A stretch of 64,000 bases of DNA from Candidatus Methanoperedens sp. (lineage in GTDB: Archaea; Halobacteriota; Methanosarcinia; Methanosarcinales; Methanoperedenaceae). The notes beneath the pieces were generated by a model. It was not told the origin of the DNA. It was given only the letters and a program-made list of their open reading frames with translations, and did not search any database. The stretch lies in contig JAPMTS010000005.1 of the NCBI GenBank assembly GCA_026552955.1, positions 1 to 64,000 on the forward strand, given 5' to 3'. Shown here piece after piece: positions 46,142-54,932 of this stretch (within the stretch, counting starts at the first letter, position 1; each line of letters begins with the position of its first letter). The position numbers and the translations under genes were made by a program.

Positions 46142-46461
46142 TTTAGCACCTCTATTATTACATAGGATTTTGTCTTACTCAGGGGGCGGCATTCAGCAAT
46201 CGTTACTTTTGCTCCTTCTGCTGCATTCATGCAAGGGGGATTGTGAGCGTGCACTTTTGTCTTTCTTTTCTCATATCGCTCATATTTTGGATTCTTTTTT
46301 ACATATGTTCTCTGCACGACTACCGTCTTATCCATTTTATCACTTACAACTACCCCACTTAAGACCTGTCCTCTGACAGGCAGGGTCCCATGAAATGGAC
46401 AATTCGGATCTGCGCATTCTTTTGTTGGCGGTTGAACATCCAACCCAATATCACGTGTCAT
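46138..46461 (-). CDS. rps17: Small-subunit ribosomal protein uS17
   Basis: 107 residues. [20 protein letters not shown] with a CxxxxC pair is the archaeal N-terminus, and [20 protein letters not shown] is the OB-fold core. [14 protein letters not shown]-type end ([10 protein letters not shown]). GAGGT precedes the ATG. Follows rnp1 by 13 nt. Confidence 0.95.
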   Translation of the reverse strand: MTRDIGLDVQPPTKECADPNCPFHGTLPVRGQVLSGVVVSDKMDKTVVVQRTYVKKNPKYERYEKRKTKVHAHNPPCMNAAEGAKVTIAECRPLSKTKSYVIIEVLK

Positions 46462-46474
46462 TTATATACCTCAT

Positions 46475-46786
46475 CTATTTTCTGAATTTCTTCTTGAATT
46501 TTGTCTGGATTCTGTTTTCGGGTTGCGAGAGCAATAATCTTCCGTCAACTTTTATTGTTAAAGGCAAGTAACGTTTGCCGTCAACCGACGGAACTGTGAA
46601 TATAAAAGATGAACAGGATTTCGGGATCTTTTTTTCCTGGACATCAGTTTCTATGGTCAAAACATTTTTTGTTTCGTCAACTATTCTTCCCTCTATTCCG
46701 ATAAGGGACATGTTTGTACTGGACACTACTTTCGTATCAAGACCAATAAGTTCATGGTGTATGATATTTTGTGGTGTCATTTTCAT
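46475..46786 (-). CDS. rnp1: Ribonuclease P protein component 1 (Rpp29/Pop4)
   Basis: 103 residues with an Sm-like barrel. HELIGLDTKVVSSTNMSLIG and GIEGRIVDETKNVLTI are the Rpp29 family signatures, and a basic C-terminus (RIQTKFKKKFRK) binds RNase P RNA. It helps process pre-tRNA 5' ends. Placed between L29 and S17 as in many archaea; the SUI1-like gene sometimes found here is missing. Confidence 0.92.
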   Translation of the reverse strand: MKMTPQNIIHHELIGLDTKVVSSTNMSLIGIEGRIVDETKNVLTIETDVQEKKIPKSCSSFIFTVPSVDGKRYLPLTIKVDGRLLLSQPENRIQTKFKKKFRK

Positions 46787-46789
46787 TCC

Positions 46790-46987
46790 TTATTTTTTCT
46801 CCGTCTGGATCGTTCTGATCCTTGCGATGGTTCTTTTGATCTCTTTCATCTTTCCCGGACTTTCAGGTGCGCCACCCGCTGAAGCAATAGCGCGTTCCCT
46901 GATCAACTCCATTAATATTTTGTCCAGTTCTTCCTGTCTCTCATCAGTATTCATCTTCCTTATTTCATCACTTCTTAATATTGCCAT
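46790..46987 (-). CDS. rpl29: Large-subunit ribosomal protein uL29
   Basis: 65 residues, a helical hairpin at the tunnel exit. It begins [20 protein letters not shown] and ends in [14 protein letters not shown]. The frame is open to 47068 inside the S3 gene, but GGAGGAG eight nt before the ATG at 46987, which lies 2 nt after the S3 stop, defines the start. Confidence 0.94.
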   Translation of the reverse strand: MAILRSDEIRKMNTDERQEELDKILMELIRERAIASAGGAPESPGKMKEIKRTIARIRTIQTEKK

Positions 46988-46988
46988 A

Positions 46989-47831
46989 CTACTCCTCCGT
47001 CTTATGGGTTCGTGATGCCGGGTGCCAGTAATCGTATTCCTGATGTTTATGTTCCAGTACATCAGCATGCATCCTTTCTTCTATATCACCAGTATGGATT
47101 TCTTCCGGGACAATTTCCTTTATAATTTCAGGTTCCGGTTTTGTGATCTCCGGTTTTACTTCAACGGGTGCAGCCTTTACAAGTTCTTTGATGCCTTCTG
47201 GTTTCTTTCCTGAAGGTGCAGCTTCCTGGGGAACGATAATATCTACGGTCTTGAACCTTCCCGGGAGTTTTACTGTTGGGCGGATTAACCTTACACGGCA
47301 TCCGATTACTCCCAGTTTCTTTATCGCAATAGCAAAGCCCTTATCAACCAGTTCCATTGCAGGATTGCCTGCATGAAGCATATTGCCTGCTACGAATTTT
47401 TCAGTCCTCTTCCTGGGGCCGGTCAATTTGCCGGCAATGTCAATTTCACATCCGAGAGCTCCTGATTCCATAATTCTTCTCAGCATGTTATGGCCGGCTT
47501 TCCTGAAGTATAGCCCGCGTTCAATAGCTCCTGCTAATCTTGATGCCATCATCTGGGCATTCAGTTCAGGGATTTTTACTTCCTGGACATCGATTTGGGG
47601 ATTATCAACACGGAAAACCGTTTCAAGGTCATGGGTAAGTTTGTGTATCGTTCTTCCGCCCTTTCCTATGATCATTCCCGGTTTTTCTGCAAAAATAGTC
47701 ACCTGTGTACCCATAGGGGTCCTGTTGATATTCATGCCGCCATATCCCGCCCTTTCCAATTGTTTGGAAAAGTATTCTGCCATCTGAGTTTTATCAAATC
47801 CGTTCTTGACGAATTTTTTTTCTACGCCCAT
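46989..47831 (-). CDS. rps3: Small-subunit ribosomal protein uS3
   Basis: 280 residues. KH domain core [19 protein letters not shown], then [14 protein letters not shown]-like segment ([20 protein letters not shown]). A C-terminal tail of about 70 residues is rich in Glu, Pro and His and is variable in archaea. Its ATG and the L22 stop share one base. Part of the mRNA entry channel. Confidence 0.95.
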   Translation of the reverse strand: MGVEKKFVKNGFDKTQMAEYFSKQLERAGYGGMNINRTPMGTQVTIFAEKPGMIIGKGGRTIHKLTHDLETVFRVDNPQIDVQEVKIPELNAQMMASRLAGAIERGLYFRKAGHNMLRRIMESGALGCEIDIAGKLTGPRKRTEKFVAGNMLHAGNPAMELVDKGFAIAIKKLGVIGCRVRLIRPTVKLPGRFKTVDIIVPQEAAPSGKKPEGIKELVKAAPVEVKPEITKPEPEIIKEIVPEEIHTGDIEERMHADVLEHKHQEYDYWHPASRTHKTEE

Positions 47832-48277
47832 TATTGCACCTCTGCTATCATTTCTACGGTTACTGTTTCCTGTTTTTTTGGCGTAGCTCTTCCCTGTGCC
47901 CTGGGGAACTGCCCCATATAAGTGTGGCCTTTCTTTGTGGCGACATGAGTAATCCTCATGGTTCCCGAATCAAGCCCTTTATAGGTAGCATTACTTTCTG
48001 CGTTTTTCACTATACATAAGATTTCCTTGGCTGCCTTTTGTGGATACCTGCCACTGCACATCCCTCTCTTGTGAGGGACATTGCGTACGTATCTCTTATA
48101 AGGAACAGCCTGTTTCAATGCAGCTACATTTTCAAGAAATTCCCGTGCGGCGTCAAGTTTCATGCCTTTTATGGCAGTCGCTATCTCATGTGCCTGTTTT
48201 CTTGAAATATGAAGTTCTTTGCCCATCGCCTTTGATGTTTTTTCAGGTGAGGGTTCAATAGAGAAATTTAATTTCAT
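47831..48277 (-). CDS. rpl22: Large-subunit ribosomal protein uL22
   Basis: 148 residues, lining the exit tunnel. [20 protein letters not shown] and [20 protein letters not shown] are clear, and the beta hairpin leads to [20 protein letters not shown]. The start is the ATG at 48277 behind AAGTGATT; the frame's GTG at 48286 is part of that site. Confidence 0.95.
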   Translation of the reverse strand: MKLNFSIEPSPEKTSKAMGKELHISRKQAHEIATAIKGMKLDAAREFLENVAALKQAVPYKRYVRNVPHKRGMCSGRYPQKAAKEILCIVKNAESNATYKGLDSGTMRITHVATKKGHTYMGQFPRAQGRATPKKQETVTVEMIAEVQ

Positions 48278-48282
48278 GTAAA

Positions 48283-48696
48283 TCACTTCAATGGAACGAA
48301 TTTGCTTGATTTTGTTGCACCGATACCTGCTGCACCATGTGAAACCTTCCTTCTGGTAAGCACAAACTCACCAAAATAATGGCCCATCATCTCAGGAAGG
48401 ATATCAATCGGTACAAACTCTTTGCCGCTATGGATAGCGATCTTCATACCAACCATTTCCGGAAGGACTATCATGTCCCTCAAATGCGTCCTGATGTTCT
48501 GGTCCTTGATTTTGACTTTATGCAGTAATTTTTTATGATCCTCTGAAAATCCGCGCTGGATGGTGCGGCGCTGTCTTGACGGAACAAGCAGTGCGAATTC
48601 ATCATGACTTAACTTTTTAAGGTCCTCTACTGATTTCCCTCTAAATGTGAATTCACCCTTTCTCTTTGGTATCTTCGATGATTCTCTTCTTGCCAT
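48283..48696 (-). CDS. rps19: Small-subunit ribosomal protein uS19
   Basis: 137 residues. [20 protein letters not shown] at the N-terminus, and [20 protein letters not shown] with [20 protein letters not shown] carry the family signature. Binds 16S rRNA at the head. 5 nt after L2. Confidence 0.95.
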   Translation of the reverse strand: MARRESSKIPKRKGEFTFRGKSVEDLKKLSHDEFALLVPSRQRRTIQRGFSEDHKKLLHKVKIKDQNIRTHLRDMIVLPEMVGMKIAIHSGKEFVPIDILPEMMGHYFGEFVLTRRKVSHGAAGIGATKSSKFVPLK

Positions 48697-48701
48697 TTAA
48701 C

Positions 48702-49412
48702 TCACCTCTTTCCTGTCCTTCTTGCGGCGATCGAGCCGACTTTTCTTCCGGGCGGCGTGCCCCTGGCTACGGTCTTTGGTCTTCCAGGATGCTGGCGTCC
48801 TCCGCCTCCGAACGGGTGGTCGACGACATTCATTGCTACGCCCCTGCTTCTTGGCCATTTGCGTGCCCTGACCTTCATTCTGAAGAATTTCTTTCCAGCC
48901 TTGACAAAATGCTTTTCGGTACGTCCGCTTCCTGCGACAACACCGATGGTAGCCCTGCATTTGGGGTTCAGCCATTTCATCTCCCCGCTTGGTAATTGAA
49001 CTACGGTCTTGCCCACATCATGTGCAACAAGTATTCCGTACATGCCTGAGGCGCGGGCAAATTTCCCACCGTCGCCAGGCTGTGACTCCACATTACAGAT
49101 AGGCACACCTTCCGGGATTTCTGCAAGTACCAGGGTATTGCCGGGTTCCACAGGGGCGGAAATACCGCACTGCATGGTCTGACCTACTTCTGTACCTTCC
49201 GGGATAAGCATCAAGCGTTCCTCGCCATTACTGAATGAAATGCGGGCAATAGGAGCCGAGCGTGCAGGATCATGTGTAATTTCAAGCACTTTTCCCGTTA
49301 TTATTCCTTCTTGAACTTTCAGGTGCTCAAGGTTCGCTTTGAATTTATGAGATGGTGCTGTATAGGTAGGAGAACCTTTTCCCCTACTTTGAGACATTAT
49401 TCTTTTTCCCAT
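48702..49412 (-). CDS. rpl2: Large-subunit ribosomal protein uL2
   Basis: 236 residues. SRGKGSPTYTAPSHKFKANL is the archaeal N-terminus. The SH3-like barrel is followed by the peptidyl-transferase-associated loop with RGVAMNVVDHPFGGGGRQHP, which includes the conserved His residues. AAGGTG precedes the ATG at 49412. Confidence 0.96.
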   Translation of the reverse strand: MGKRIMSQSRGKGSPTYTAPSHKFKANLEHLKVQEGIITGKVLEITHDPARSAPIARISFSNGEERLMLIPEGTEVGQTMQCGISAPVEPGNTLVLAEIPEGVPICNVESQPGDGGKFARASGMYGILVAHDVGKTVVQLPSGEMKWLNPKCRATIGVVAGSGRTEKHFVKAGKKFFRMKVRARKWPRSRGVAMNVVDHPFGGGGRQHPGRPKTVARGTPPGRKVGSIAARRTGKR

Positions 49413-49421
49413 TTTCTCACC

Positions 49422-49667
49422 TTAGAATATTCCTAGCCTTGAAGCAAGTTCTGTCGCTGTATCGGGGTCCTGGAAACTCACTATGGCTTTCTTTTTTCCT
49501 TTTGAGGTCATCATCATATTGACGCTTGCCACTTTTACTTTAAAAAGTGCCTCAATCTCTCTTTTCACATTTGTTCGACTATCATTGATATCAACGATGA
49601 ACTGGAGAACATTGTTATTTTCCGCCATCATCGTCGCTTTTTCTGTGATGTAGGGATGCTGTATCAT
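49422..49667 (-). CDS. rpl23: Large-subunit ribosomal protein uL23
   Basis: 81 residues, the short archaeal form. [20 protein letters not shown] at the start and [20 protein letters not shown] in the core. A docking site for SRP at the tunnel exit. Its ATG overlaps the L4 stop by four nt. Confidence 0.95.
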   Translation of the reverse strand: MIQHPYITEKATMMAENNNVLQFIVDINDSRTNVKREIEALFKVKVASVNMMMTSKGKKKAIVSFQDPDTATELASRLGIF

Positions 49668-50416
49668 TGCATTTTCTCCTCGAGTTTTGAAATTGCCGAC
49701 TCGGTATATATTGTCAGGCGTCCTGCATGCGTTCCAGGGGCCAGTAATTCTGCATTAAGCTGGTCATAAATGACTACATCGACACCTGCAAGATTGCGAG
49801 CGGCCTTAACGACACCCTTGTCTTCTGCGGTGACGATCAGAATGCTTTTTGGCTGTTTGTATCTCCTGCCCCGGAGTTTACCTTTTCCTGCGCGGACCCT
49901 GGTTTGTTTTGCTCTCAGGATATCGTCCCATAATTTAGCTGTTTCAAGGAATGATTTTACATCTTTTGTTTTGGACAGGGCGCTAAAATCATCTGCTACT
50001 ACTAAGGGCAATGATGCAGAGAACTGGTGTCCTCTCTTCTTTACAAGTTCAGCATTTCCTGTTGCAGCAAGTGCCGATCGTATGGCTTTCTTGCGCTCCT
50101 TATCATTGATCTTTTCACTCCTGTCTGTTTCAGGTTTGGGAGGATGCGCCTGTCTTCCTTTGACAGCCTGTGGGATCCTTGCGGCCCTGCTTCCATTCAT
50201 AATTCTGGCCACACGTGATACGCCTCTTCCGGGGCCCCATCCTTCTGCTGATGTCCTCATTCCCGCATACATGTGCGGTCCATAAGGCTGCATACGATTC
50301 GCCTGGGCCGCCAGTACTGCCTTCTTTATAAGATCAGGCCTGTATGGCTCATCGAAAAGTGTTGAAGTAATTTTTTTCTTAGAATTTCCCGATAAATCGA
50401 TTATATTCAAATCCAT
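49664..50416 (-). CDS. rpl4: Large-subunit ribosomal protein uL4
   Basis: 250 residues. The extended loop [20 protein letters not shown], with [20 protein letters not shown], lines the exit tunnel. The globular part ends with [20 protein letters not shown]. The frame opens at a TTG inside L3 (50440), but the ATG at 50416 follows AAGGGTGAT and gives the usual [10 protein letters not shown] start. Confidence 0.95.
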   Translation of the reverse strand: MDLNIIDLSGNSKKKITSTLFDEPYRPDLIKKAVLAAQANRMQPYGPHMYAGMRTSAEGWGPGRGVSRVARIMNGSRAARIPQAVKGRQAHPPKPETDRSEKINDKERKKAIRSALAATGNAELVKKRGHQFSASLPLVVADDFSALSKTKDVKSFLETAKLWDDILRAKQTRVRAGKGKLRGRRYKQPKSILIVTAEDKGVVKAARNLAGVDVVIYDQLNAELLAPGTHAGRLTIYTESAISKLEEKMQ

Positions 50417-50420
50417 GAAA

Positions 50421-51434
50421 TCACCCTTGTTTTGACTCAAGGCTTATGTACGTTATTTCAGGTGCCTGGCCCTTTGCTTGTGTCTTTGGTCTGATAGCGG
50501 GTCGCATGCGGACTAATCTCTTAACGGGTCCGGGCACGCTTCCCTTTATAATTACATAATCATTTCTGACAATACCGTAATTTAAGAATCCGCCTTCAGG
50601 GGTAACGTTCTTTCCATCTTTACCCATCTGCATGATCCTCTTGTTGAATTCGGTTCTCTGATGATATCCTGTTTGTCCCTGTTGCGGAACTCTCCAGCTT
50701 ACATGCGATGGATGCCACGCACCAAGAGTACCGATCTGCCTGACGCTTCCTGCTCTTGAATGTTTGTTTTTCGCAAGCTGGATCCCCCAGCGCTTTACTG
50801 GCCCCTGGTTTCCTTTTCCTATTGTTATTCCAACAAGATCTATGACATCACCGTTATTGAATACATCACTGATATTGATGTTTTTCCCGAGAAGCCCTTT
50901 AGCATACTGGAAACGGGCCATAATATCAGTCCCGCCGATACTATTCTCCATGATCTCCGGTTTTTTCTTGGGTATTCCTGTGACCTTTCCAGGCATCGTG
51001 TACATTACGACCCTCAAATCCTTTGCTATGCCGTCTTTTATGAGCTGTTCGATCTTTGCAATAGCTGCTGGAAGATCGTGTTTCTTGGGTATTGGTATTG
51101 CCCGGTTAAGTTCTTTATCAAGTTCTGTTGTCCATGCTTCTGCGATAGCACTGGCGCCATAAGTGGTATTGTTATATAACCTGATAGCTGCAACTTTCAT
51201 TGCCGGGACTTCCATAATGGTCACCGGTACTGAAATCTCCATCCCGTTTGTTAAACTGTTGGGGATTTCGTCTCTCATTACGAGATGTGTCATGCCGGCT
51301 TTGTATCCTGCAAATCCTAAAAGTTTTGGCTCCTTTTGTACAGGCCATGCTCTTACACGAGGTACTTCGCTTCTTGCTCTCACGCGCGGACTGAATCCAA
51401 TCGAACCGCGTCTTGGTCTGTGCGGATGTGACAT
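50421..51434 (-). CDS. rpl3: Large-subunit ribosomal protein uL3
   Basis: 337 residues, archaeal length. [20 protein letters not shown] at the start, [16 protein letters not shown], and the loop [20 protein letters not shown]-type region ([20 protein letters not shown]) that reaches the peptidyl-transferase centre. AAAGGAGG precedes the ATG. It is the first ribosomal gene of the operon, about 210 nt downstream of a strong TATA box. Confidence 0.96.
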   Translation of the reverse strand: MSHPHRPRRGSIGFSPRVRARSEVPRVRAWPVQKEPKLLGFAGYKAGMTHLVMRDEIPNSLTNGMEISVPVTIMEVPAMKVAAIRLYNNTTYGASAIAEAWTTELDKELNRAIPIPKKHDLPAAIAKIEQLIKDGIAKDLRVVMYTMPGKVTGIPKKKPEIMENSIGGTDIMARFQYAKGLLGKNINISDVFNNGDVIDLVGITIGKGNQGPVKRWGIQLAKNKHSRAGSVRQIGTLGAWHPSHVSWRVPQQGQTGYHQRTEFNKRIMQMGKDGKNVTPEGGFLNYGIVRNDYVIIKGSVPGPVKRLVRMRPAIRPKTQAKGQAPEITYISLESKQG

Positions 51435-51481
51435 TTTTTCCTCCTTTTCGATAATATATAAATTAATACGTGGGAATATTT

Positions 51482-51616
51482 TTACAGCAAGTGCAAACCC
51501 GAAGGTTTTGCAAATATGTCTTCACAAATAGATTTTGACTTACACGCTTTTTTACGGGCATACGATAACCGCATTGGCCCTGGCAATTCATCAAATCCGA
51601 CTTTGATCGACTTCAC
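51482..51616 (-). CDS. Possible short leader ORF upstream of L3
   Basis: In the roughly 210 nt leader between the operon promoter and L3, a frame ends at 51482. Its last 44 codons from a GTG at 51616 read [20 protein letters not shown] onward to AKPSGLHLL. Codon choice looks coding-like, but there is no clear Shine-Dalgarno and I know no homologue. The frame extends to 51715, beyond the likely transcription start. Other leader sequence carries GGAGG ahead of a seven-codon ATG frame. Low confidence. Confidence 0.25.
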   Translation of the reverse strand: MKSIKVGFDELPGPMRLSYARKKACKSKSICEDIFAKPSGLHLL

Positions 51617-51665
51617 CTTGCGTAATCTATACGCATCGTACTTTCCTCCATAGAGGAATAAGAAG

Positions 51666-51673
51666 TATATAAT
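51666..51673 (-). promoter_or_regulatory. TATA box of the ribosomal protein operon
   Basis: ATTATATA on the minus strand, preceded by a purine-rich BRE-like CAAAGC. The start of transcription would be near 51643-51647, giving a leader of about 210 nt before L3. This is the only good promoter seen upstream of the whole L3-SecY cluster. Confidence 0.6.
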
Positions 51674-51742
51674 GCTTTGGGGAGAAAAACAGGAAATATC
51701 GCGGTTCTCCAGCATTCCATATTCCCGGACTTAGGATAAAGC

Positions 51743-51752
51743 TTTTTATACC
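51743..51752 (+). promoter_or_regulatory. TATA box of tRNA-Gly
   Basis: TTTTTATACC lies about 27-30 nt before the first base of the tRNA, the normal archaeal distance. It is back to back with the ribosomal operon promoter, about 70 nt away. Confidence 0.6.
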
Positions 51753-51776
51753 TTTTTGACTATCTACGCACTACCT

Positions 51777-51848
51777 GCACCGATGGTCTAGTGGCTATGA
51801 CTTTAGCCTTCCAAGCTAATAACTCGGGTTCAAATCCCGATCGGTGCA
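51777..51848 (+). tRNA. tRNA-Gly (anticodon TCC)
   Basis: 72 nt. Acceptor GCACCGA pairs with TCGGTGC, discriminator A, no encoded CCA. The anticodon loop CTTCCAA reads GGA codons. The T-arm CGGGT/ATCCCG region carries TTCAAAT. A T-tract follows at once. Downstream lies a zone of broken genes, a usual situation beside tRNA integration sites, but I found no repeated tRNA end marking an attachment site. Confidence 0.96.
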
Positions 51849-51857
51849 TCTTTTTTT

Positions 51858-51860
<3 letters not shown>
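51849..51860 (+). terminator. T-tract terminator of tRNA-Gly
   Basis: A run of ten T directly after the tRNA 3' end, the standard archaeal intrinsic terminator. The same bases form the A-rich end of the GIY-YIG remnant on the other strand. Confidence 0.6.
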
Positions 51861-52042
<182 letters not shown>

Positions 52043-52056
52043 TTACACCTAATCTA

Positions 52057-52967
52057 TTCTTCAGAGAAATAATCAGAATCAATCTGTTTTATTTCGTAAG
52101 AAGCTATCTTTGAAACACCAACATCATTTTGAATCATAAAGTTAACAAGAAGTTCCCCATCAATTAAAACAATTTTAGTGCTCCCCGTCATATCAACAGA
52201 TTCCCTTGCTTCTTTAGAAAAATTGGAAGCCGTTATAAAAATTCCTTTTTAGCTCCTTTCATCTGTAAAGCCCCTATGAATTTTTGTATTTCAGGTCGTC
52301 CAACAGTTCCATCCCATCTTTTCGCCTGGATATATATTGTATCTAATCCTAATTTATCTTCCTTAATAATGCCATCAATCCCTTCATCTCCACTTTTCCC
52401 GATAGCCTCACCTGCCTCTTTTTGAGAGCCACCATATCCCATTTTTAATAATAAATCTACTACGAGTCTTTCAAAAAATTCTGGTGAAGACTGTTTGATT
52501 TTTATTATCAGGTCTCCACCCAAATCATTCTGTAATTTTAGGATATTTTCCTCAATGGATTCTCTTGGCGTACCTTCTGCTTGAGGATATTGAACAAATG
52601 ATTGTATCTCTGCATCCGGCTTCTTTATGGTTTTAAATTCGACAAATCCTGGAAATTGTTCAAGATACTTGCTATTTATTTCTGCTGGATTCTGTTTTAG
52701 GACATTTAGTCCAATATCGGTAATTTTAAAATAAGACTTTCTAGGAGATTCTAAAAGTCCCGCCTTTTTAAGATATGTCCTTGCCCAACCCGTTCTGTTA
52801 TTAATTATAGGTTGTTGCCCGCTCGACAAAAGTTCTCTTTTTTCTTCATTACTTAAATTAAATAAACCGGAAATATGTACAATTGCATCCCGTATTGAAT
52901 GTTCTTTTTTATCTCCAGCGAACTTCAGTAACGGAAGCATTATACTTTGATAATCGGGGATTGCCAT
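52057..52967 (-). pseudogene. mrr: Mrr-type restriction endonuclease, frameshifted
   Basis: Type IV restriction enzyme that cuts methylated DNA. The first frame (to a TAA at 52233) has an Mrr N-terminal winged-helix domain (about 5-95) and the catalytic Mrr core with GDEGIDGII and IYIQAKRW. It then breaks at AAAAAGGAA (52242-52252). In the next frame the family C-terminus continues: GIFITASNFSKEARESVD, then KIVLIDGELL and YEIKQIDSDYFSEE, TAG at 52057. One missing base explains everything. It could be a real recent mutation or a sequencing error in the A/G run. Confidence 0.85.
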
Positions 52968-53210
52968 AGAAATACTTTATTAATTTTTACTGAATAAAAA
53001 GCTTATTCTTTCATGGTAAAACAAAATCGCACATTATTATCCCAAACAATTTATGAACATATAATAACCGCATGGGAATCATATGGAGGTAAAGCCACTC
53101 CCAGACCATTGGCTTATCCTGGCCACAAATAATAATATGTAATCCGGACATATATATCTATACACTCGTATAAATTACTGTAATAATGATAATTACCATA
53201 AAGAGGCGTG

Positions 53211-53222
53211 TTTATATAAAAT
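53211..53222 (+). promoter_or_regulatory. TATA box upstream of the RNA candidate
   Basis: TTTATATAAAAT, an excellent archaeal TATA element, with transcription expected to start near 53240. No protein start with a Shine-Dalgarno follows. This supports a non-coding transcript. Confidence 0.45.
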
Positions 53223-53239
53223 CTGTTCCTTCATCGGTG

Positions 53240-53420
53240 AAGAGAAAATCGAGACATAGAACACGGTTCTCCACGTATGGCGAGAGCCATATAAGTAGGC
53301 GACGTCAACTGGCGCAACGGTTGACGCGGATGCGCACGGATTTGATTATCCGTGAAAACATATACTCCAATAATTCCGGACAGTTGAGTCTGTGGCAAAT
53401 TCGATATAATTCTTTTTTTT
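53240..53420 (+). ncRNA. Candidate structured non-coding RNA
   Basis: A GC-richer island inside AT-rich DNA. Three perfect stems lie in tandem: TATGGC-GAGA-GCCATA (53275-53290, GNRA tetraloop), CGTCAAC with GTTGACG (53303-53326, extendable by two pairs past a bulged A) and CACGGAT-TTGATT-ATCCGTG (53335-53354). Weaker stems GAAC/GTTC and ACAG/CTGT flank them. A TATA box lies 25-30 nt upstream and a T8 tract ends the unit at 53412-53420. I know no RNA family with this layout; the ends are estimates. Confidence 0.5.
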
Positions 53421-53480
53421 CTAATTATAAGCAAAATAGACACTTATTTTCATAAAAAATTACAAGCAGAAGCACAATTC

Positions 53481-53545
53481 GACAGGATAACAGGATTTAC
53501 AGGATAACTTTTCAATCCAATCCTGTTGATCCTGTAAATCCTGTC
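53481..53545. repeat. Imperfect palindromic repeat of AGGAT/ATCCT units
   Basis: Left arm GACAGGATAACAGGATTTAC AGGAT and right arm ATCCTGTTGATCCTGTAAAT CCTGTC pair over about 20 bases around a central TTTCAATCC. Each arm is itself a tandem of ACAGGAT-like 8-9 base units. Elements of the type GGATTTACAGGATCAACAGG recur in many environmental bacterial and archaeal genomes. The origin is unknown; it would form a long hairpin in RNA or cruciform DNA. Confidence 0.65.
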
Positions 53546-53687
53546 TGAAAAATCGCAAAATTTCGTTATATTTATTAATTATCCAGAGCTTCGAATATGA
53601 AATTTTTTGGGATTTTAGCTTTTGTTAGGGTTTATTTTAGATTTTAAAGCTATCTTGTCAGGTTCGCTTTAGGCTCAGTTGATCAAA

Positions 53688-54890
53688 TTATTTCTTCTCT
53701 GCTTCCAATCTCAGAAGAGACTGGTAATATACCCATACCATATGTGATTTTAAGAAATAATAGAACTCCGAAGAAACACCAGTACTTCTCAGATTCTTTA
53801 TTATCTCAGGAATGTCAAGCTCAAGGGGGCAGTTTTCACGGCATTTCCCGCACCTCAGGCACAGCTCCAGTTTCTCATGGGGTTCATCCATATAGAGTGA
53901 ATAATATGCTAATCCTTTCCCCCCCAGGTAGCTTTCTATCGCATACTCATTTCCGATAGTATTATACATCGGGCAATGCAGCAAACAATTCCCGCACCCT
54001 ATGCATTTGAGAAGTTCCTTAAATCCTTTCCCGGTAAGGTCACTCCTTTTATTATCCACAAGCACAAGGACTATTTCTGAAGGATTATGAATCCCTTTAA
54101 CGAATTTCTTTTCCACATCTGCGGTCTTGCTGACACCGCTTATTATATCTAAAAATGAAGGGATTATCGAACCTGTAGCATTATAAGACAGGATCTTCAT
54201 CATGTTGATAGCATCTTCTATATCAGCATATATCTTGTCAATCGAGGTCACCACAATATGTTTTTCTTTCCTCATCACCTCGTGGATATTTCCTTCGTTA
54301 TGGGTAAGAAGAATTGAGCCTTCCTCTGCGGTGATGGCATTAGCCCCCGTAATTCCGATTTTTGCCTTTTCCAGGCTGGAGACTATATCGGCTTTTACTA
54401 TTTTCACGATATCTTCAGGATTTCCGGTCACCGGCAGATCATAATATTTTGATATCCCTTTTGCGATTTCTTTTGCGGAAAGATGAGTTACCGGACCGGT
54501 AGGATGTGAAGGCTTTGCATCCAGTATCTGTAAAATCCTGTCCCCTATATCAGTTTCTATAACAGTTAATCCTTTTTTTTCAAGAAATTTTGTTAATTCC
54601 AGTTCCTTGGTCACATTGGATTTGGATTTTACGATTGTTTTTTCATTTCCGATCTCTTCCAATATTATTTCGAGCGCTTCCTGCTTTTCCCTTGCAAGAA
54701 AAACCTTTATTCCGTTTTTCCTGAGATTTCCTATCGCATGTTCCAGAAGTCCTTCGTTTCCCACGCAAAGATCTCTTGATGAAATAAGTCTCTTTGTCCT
54801 GTCGGAAAAACTTTCAAGCAGGTTTTGAGCCTGCCTTTCTTTCACGGAGTCAAAGGCTTTGCGAAGGGCTCTTACTTCCTCATTATTCAT
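53688..54890 (-). CDS. LUD-domain iron-sulphur protein (LutB/LldF-like)
   Basis: 400 residues. A LUD domain (about 30-270) with SKSNVTKELELTKFLEKKG and IGITGANAITAEEGSILLTH is followed by two 4Fe-4S clusters: CIGCGNCLLHCP and CLRCGKCRENCP. The layout is that of LutB, a subunit of lactate oxidation, but LutA and LutC are not adjacent. An alternative is an electron-transfer partner for another organic-acid or heterodisulfide-linked enzyme. A single gene. The C-terminal helix is amphipathic with several Tyr/Trp. Confidence 0.85.
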   Translation of the reverse strand: MNNEEVRALRKAFDSVKERQAQNLLESFSDRTKRLISSRDLCVGNEGLLEHAIGNLRKNGIKVFLAREKQEALEIILEEIGNEKTIVKSKSNVTKELELTKFLEKKGLTVIETDIGDRILQILDAKPSHPTGPVTHLSAKEIAKGISKYYDLPVTGNPEDIVKIVKADIVSSLEKAKIGITGANAITAEEGSILLTHNEGNIHEVMRKEKHIVVTSIDKIYADIEDAINMMKILSYNATGSIIPSFLDIISGVSKTADVEKKFVKGIHNPSEIVLVLVDNKRSDLTGKGFKELLKCIGCGNCLLHCPMYNTIGNEYAIESYLGGKGLAYYSLYMDEPHEKLELCLRCGKCRENCPLELDIPEIIKNLRSTGVSSEFYYFLKSHMVWVYYQSLLRLEAEKK

Positions 54891-54932
54891 GGTGATAAAA
54901 ACCTCAAACGTGTTTGATGTGATACTTTTAAA

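Larger units (their letters stand above)
52968..53687. other. Intergenic region with RNA candidate and palindromic repeat
   Basis: 720 nt without a supported protein gene. It holds a TATA box, a cluster of hairpins ending in a T-tract, and a repeat of AGGAT/ATCCT units, each described separately. A weak 89-codon frame (53186-53455) runs across the hairpins and has no family features. Confidence 0.5.

Noticed and set aside
51777-51848. Integration attachment site in tRNA-Gly
   Set aside because: The neighbourhood suggests one, but I found no second copy of the tRNA 3' end downstream within the window and no integrase gene.
53082-53144. Short ATG frame of 19 codons (MEVKPLPDHWLILATNNNM)
   Set aside because: No Shine-Dalgarno, no family similarity and no context; likely chance.
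53186-53455. 89-codon frame across the hairpin cluster
   Set aside because: It lacks a Shine-Dalgarno and its residue composition follows the palindromic stems. The promoter and T-tract fit an RNA better.
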